DNA of 64,000 nt from Hsuehochloa calcarea. Taxonomy: Eukaryota > Streptophyta > Magnoliopsida > Poales > Poaceae. The notes below the pieces were generated by a model. The model was not told the origin of the DNA, did not search any database, and saw nothing but the letters and a program-made list of their open reading frames with translations. Positions 60,054 through 64,000 of this stretch are shown piece after piece; within the stretch, counting starts at the first letter, position 1; each line of letters opens with the position of its first letter. The DNA lies in contig CM070613.1 of the NCBI GenBank assembly GCA_036346395.1, forward strand, positions 24,360,818-24,424,817. Direction: 5' to 3'. Made by a program: the position numbers and the translations under genes.

Positions 60054-61936
60054 ATTTCTATCATAACTCGGGTTTACATACTTTTGAACATGCGTTTGTG
60101 AAAAATCATATGCTAAGAACAAAGTACATGAGAATAAAATTGTGCATAATATTTTCATCTGTCGTGCTGCCAAATGGTCCAAATATAGGTAGCTACTCTC
60201 ACGCCAAATCGCATGTGTAAACAGTTGCAGCTACGATCATGCCCACACCCATGGCGTGACAAGCTGCCCTTGTCACGCCATAGGACCTGGCGTGACAATC
60301 TGCCCTTGTAACGCCATGAGTGAGGGCATGACAGATGCCACGCAAGCCTCCACGCTGGCACGGGGCGCGGGTGAGGGCTTACGTGGTATGTTTTGTCACG
60401 CCGATACTGGTGGCGTGACAAGACGGTTAGCTCTAAAAGGGTCAAAATTGGAAATAAAGTTAGCGAGAGGTTAAATTTAAAATATTATTAAAAAAGATTA
60501 ATGAATAAAAAATATCTAACAACTAGTATGCTTTTAAGTGAGAATGTAGGGCCAAATTAAGTAGACCTTTCCCATTCAGTTCCCAAGTTTTTCCATCATC
60601 TCTGACCCCAGCTAGCCAGCTTACTATACACTCAAACTCACTGTTCACACAAAAGTTTTACAAGGTATATATGAGCTAGCTAGGTGTAACATGCCCTAGA
60701 ATTAGTACCAGAAATTTATGATCCTAGTCAACCTATTAACTATGACATCCCATCGCATCTTACGACTACCAAAGTCAAGAAAGTTGTGACCCTAGCCACC
60801 TACGATAACATCCAATCGCATCCTAAAACTACAAAGTGTATATACTACTGTAGCCAGTAGTCACTTATCAACTCTGCAGGTCAATTTCAGACTTTCACTG
60901 TGCTAGCTTGGTGCACTAATCCAACTTCACTGTTCTGAGAGTTCAGTGCCTGTGCTTTGGTTCTTCATGAGCAGCAATTCCAGTTAATCACTAGTTGCAT
61001 CACTGAGCTTGTTTTTCTGACAGTGACAGAGAAGCTACCACACCCAATTTCTCAAGTTAGTGTGTTCGTCATCGTGCTCAACAAGGATTTTTTTCTTCAG
61101 TACTACGCAAATATAAGTAGCAGCAGTAGTAGTAGACTGGTAGCACTGTCATTGTCAGTGGTGAGAAGATATGCAGACACTGATGTGTGAATGTGATCAC
61201 CTTTCTTAATTAGTTGATTTTTGTATCTATGAGTGATTCGATTCCAGATGTTCCTTGTTTTCGAGGGTTAGTTGTACTGAATATATCGGATCACATAAAG
61301 GAACCTGCTTGAAAAGGATTCAGTGTTCGTACAGTCTACAATATTTTCAGAGTAAATTGGGTAAGCTATGACTGAAATGTAGCCTCTTACATATTCGGTC
61401 ATTTCAGATTTTGAGTCAAAACCAGCAGTGTGGTATGAACAAAACAATTGCTTGATCAGTCCAACAACAACCTTAATCACACATTGTCCCCCAAAAGGTG
61501 CAAATGACAGAGAAGTGAATTCAGTTTAACATTATTTATTTTGCATTCAAACGTGTGACTATGTCTCAGAAAAGGAGAAGTTACCAAACTTGCAGTCTAT
61601 TGTGGCGAGTGAAACATTCAGGACTTAGTGGCCACAATGGAAGTAAAGATCAAACAATAATGCAACAAAACAAATTAACAGATCAATATCATGTCAATAT
61701 GACACCGCCATTATAGTAAAGGTTGTATGAGGTCAGCATTCCTGCATGCTTCCAGATCAAGTTAATATAATCTGCATCTCATATATGGTTAGGAGTTGTT
61801 GTGTTCTGCTATAGCTGATATCTTTTCTGTTTCTGTATATCTGTTGGATCATATAGGGTAGCTCACCAAACAGTACTAGTTCAAAGTTGAAACCCTTTCT
61901 TTCTTGTACTAAAATCTTGTCATTACTTCTTTGATT
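60054..61936. other. Intergenic region between the duplication and the second copia element
   Basis: 60190-60430 contains repeated ggcgtgac words in both orientations, including a strong hairpin. 60680-60870 has repeated cctag/caacc-type text. No gene recognised. Confidence 0.45.
60251..60281. repeat. Perfect 13-bp inverted repeat with 5-base loop
   Basis: Arms ATGGCGTGACAAG (60251-60263) and CTTGTCACGCCAT (60269-60281) around ctgcc. Related ggcgtgacaa words occur at about 60289 and 60411. Confidence 0.9.
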
Positions 61937-62150
61937 TGTAGGAGTTCAGTCGTTAGTCGTTACAACCTACAAGGGGAGAAAAGACAAAGAATCTGCTACC
62001 GAACTCAGCCGACGACAATGGCTCCTGACTTGTTTATATCTGTTATGAATATTGTGTACATATTTAAAAGAGTTTAATGGACAATATATATAGAGAGTAC
62101 AAAGGGTATACCATATAAAGATAATGAATACAAAAAGTCATATTCTAACA
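61937..62150 (-). repeat. Probable 3' LTR of the second copia element
   Basis: On the minus strand it begins TGTTAGAATATGACTTTT (62150) just after a GAGTTTGAGAGGG polypurine tract, has a tatatata promoter word near 62083, and would end CTCCTACA at 61937. The far end is inferred from the TG/CA rule; the partner LTR is outside the window. Confidence 0.6.
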
Positions 62151-62163
62151 CCCTCTCAAACTC

Positions 62164-63942
62164 ATGGTAGATCACACACACTGAGTTTGGAGAGAAAATA
62201 CAAATGTTGTACCTAGTATGTGACTTGGTGAAGAGATCAGCAACCTGTAGCTCTGAATGCACAAACTGTAAAGCAAGTACTCCCCCCTGCACCTGTGAGC
62301 GAGTGTATGAAGCATCCACACCAATGTGCTTGGCGAGCTCATACTTCACTGGGTCCCGGACAATGTTGATAGCACCTGTACTGTTAGACAAAAGAGTCGT
62401 AGATCTCATCACAAATATTCTAAAATCTGCAAGTAGCCACCTCAACCAAGTAACATCTTCTGTCACTGCTACCATGGTTCTCAACTCAGCCTTTGTACTC
62501 GAACGGAAAACTACAGTCTACTTCTTTGTCTTCCAGCCAATCAGGGAGGAGCTAAGAAAAACACAGTAAGTAGAAAGAGAACGGCGATCAGAAGGATCAC
62601 TAGCCTAGGTCGCATCGGATTACACTGAAGCTATAGTGAGGTAGAGCTAGGGAAAAACAAACGACGAGAGATAGTCTCACGCAAGTAGCGAAGAACACGA
62701 AGAAGGTGATTGTAGTGAAGATGGGTAGGACGAGCCATGAACTGACTCAACATATGAACTGCATAACCAATATCAGGATGAGTGCTCACAAAGTACACTA
62801 AACTCCTAACAAGATGACGATATCGAGTAGGATCCTCAAGAAGATCACCATCAGTGGCACGAAGCTAGAGGGATAGCTCCATGAGAGTCTTAGTAGTGCG
62901 AGTGTCAGTCAGTCCAGACCGATCAAGAAGATCCTGAACATACTTCTGCTGGGAGAGGTAGTAGCTATCAGGCATGGAAGAGACCTCAATCCCAAGAAAG
63001 TACGTAAGAGAACCAAGATCAATCTTCAAAAACTGCTCACTGACATGCTTCTTCACATACGTGATGAGTGAGGAATCATCACCAGTGATGAGCATATCAT
63101 CAACATACAGAAGAAGCAATGTCCTACCCAGAGAAGAGACATGGACAAAAGAGCAGGATCGTGAGAATTGACAGTGAAACCGACAACAGTAACTACTAAA
63201 GTAAAATGCGCAAACTAAGCACGAGGAGCATGTTTGAGGCCATAAAGAGCACGACAAAGACAACAGACGTGCCCATCGGGAACAGAATACCTAGGTGGTG
63301 GCTGCATGTAGACCTCCTCATGCAAAACACCATCAAGAAAGATATTCTTAACATCCAGCTGAGAGATAGACCACCGCGGACAGAAGCAAAAGCAACAAGT
63401 GTGCGAACAGTGGTCATATGGGCAACAGGGGCAAAAGTCTCATCGTAGTCACAACTGTACTCTTGCTAAAAACCACGAGCCACAAGGCGAGCCTTGTAGC
63501 GCTCGATAGTACCATCAGATCGGGTCTTAATCTTGTACACCCACTTACACGTGATCAGACAAGCATGCACATGTATCGGTACAATATCCTAAGTCTTCGT
63601 ACATCGAAGAGCATAAAGCTCCTCTGCCATAGCAAGCTGCCACTCAGAGTGACGAGTAGCCTCACGATAAGAACTAGGCTTAGTGACAGAGAGCGTATGA
63701 GCTATCGGAGCAAATCCAAAACGATCAGGAGGGCGAAGGGATGTCTGGTCACGAAGGGAGTAACGAGGAGCATTATCAGGAGGATCAGATGTGAGTGTCG
63801 GCAAGATACCAGGAGAGGAGACTAGTGAAGGATGAGGATGCCTGGAGTAGTGAATACCAGAGAACCGAGACGGTGGTGCTGTAGGAACAAGAGGTGGTGT
63901 TGCAGGAGGCAACATCAGAGGCGGAAGTACAGAAGGAACCAC
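62164..63942 (-). pseudogene. Decayed copia pol (reverse transcriptase and RNase H)
   Basis: Recognisable blocks are SEWQLAMAEEL at the start of the reverse transcriptase (near 63640), then QLDVKN-like and MQPPPRYSVPDGHVC. The catalytic LLLYVDDMLITGDD (near 63110) and GSLTYFLGIEVSS, KYVQDLLDRSGL follow. The RNase H part has VTWLRWLLADF and KHIGVDASYTRSQVQ, with ADLFTK at its end. Frame changes and stops lie between blocks, for example near 63460, 63190 and 62870. Not functional as read. Confidence 0.88.
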
Positions 63943-64000
63943 TGGAGACAGACCAGGAGAAGACTGTGATACTGGAGAAATGGGTGAAGAGTTAGAAAGA

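Larger units (their letters stand above)
61937..64000 (-). mobile_element. Second Ty1/copia element, minus orientation, cut by the window end
   Basis: A short LTR, a polypurine tract and a decayed pol region in the order RNase H, reverse transcriptase, linker are seen reading rightwards, so the element is on the minus strand and its 5' half lies beyond 64000. The pol text differs from the copia element at 51386-56413, so it is another family. Confidence 0.85.

Overview
The window is plant nuclear DNA and most resembles a grass of the rice (Oryza) type. It has GC-rich first exons, plant intron borders, a dirigent gene and a plant cyclic nucleotide-gated channel. Most of it is transposable elements: long-LTR retrotransposons, a CACTA element, Stowaway-like and hAT-like MITEs, and two Ty1/copia elements. 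No tRNA, rRNA, CRISPR or bacterial-type operon was seen. Calls rest on reading the sequence and recalling family motifs; no database search was possible.

Layout. 1-3291 is the 3' end of a long-LTR element (family A), inserted into a CACTA element. The CACTA remnant runs to 13962. It holds the tail of a TNP2-type transposase, a broken TNP1-type gene with a Ulp1-like protease tail, and an apparent captured host exon. It is interrupted by a solo LTR (family B, 4342-8964), which itself contains a solo family A LTR (6065-7980). Both solo LTRs have exact 5-bp target duplications. A single-exon dirigent gene lies at 15046-15606 on the minus strand. A third family A solo LTR is at 17134-18962. 22.5-24.5 kb carries pieces resembling signal peptide peptidase and cullin-3 side by side. 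24719-28589 is a family B LTR with primer-binding site and a decayed gag only. 30067-37454 is a long LTR split by an opposite-strand solo LTR of a related family (33132-36332).

39256-43418 is the best-supported host gene: a six-exon CNGC ion channel of 722 codons on the minus strand, whose first intron appears to use a GC donor.

44269-60053 is a direct tandem duplication. Unit 1 is 5600 bp. Unit 2 is 5143 bp once a 5028-bp Ty1/copia element (51386-56413) and its target duplication are removed. The length difference is accounted for by a 517-bp segment only in unit 1 and a 60-bp deletion in unit 1's Stowaway element. Each unit carries an identical 121-residue protein with a WEEHPGMPK motif (DUF688-like), an hAT-like MITE and a decayed charged ORF. 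Unit 1 still has the empty target site of the copia element. The window ends inside a second, decayed copia element (61937-64000).

The genes do not form a pathway. The two clear host genes, dirigent and CNGC, are independent units in a repeat landscape. The most unusual signals are regulatory-looking word changes inside LTRs (copia 5' versus 3' LTR; palindromic words in family B) and host-gene fragments carried in repeat-rich DNA.
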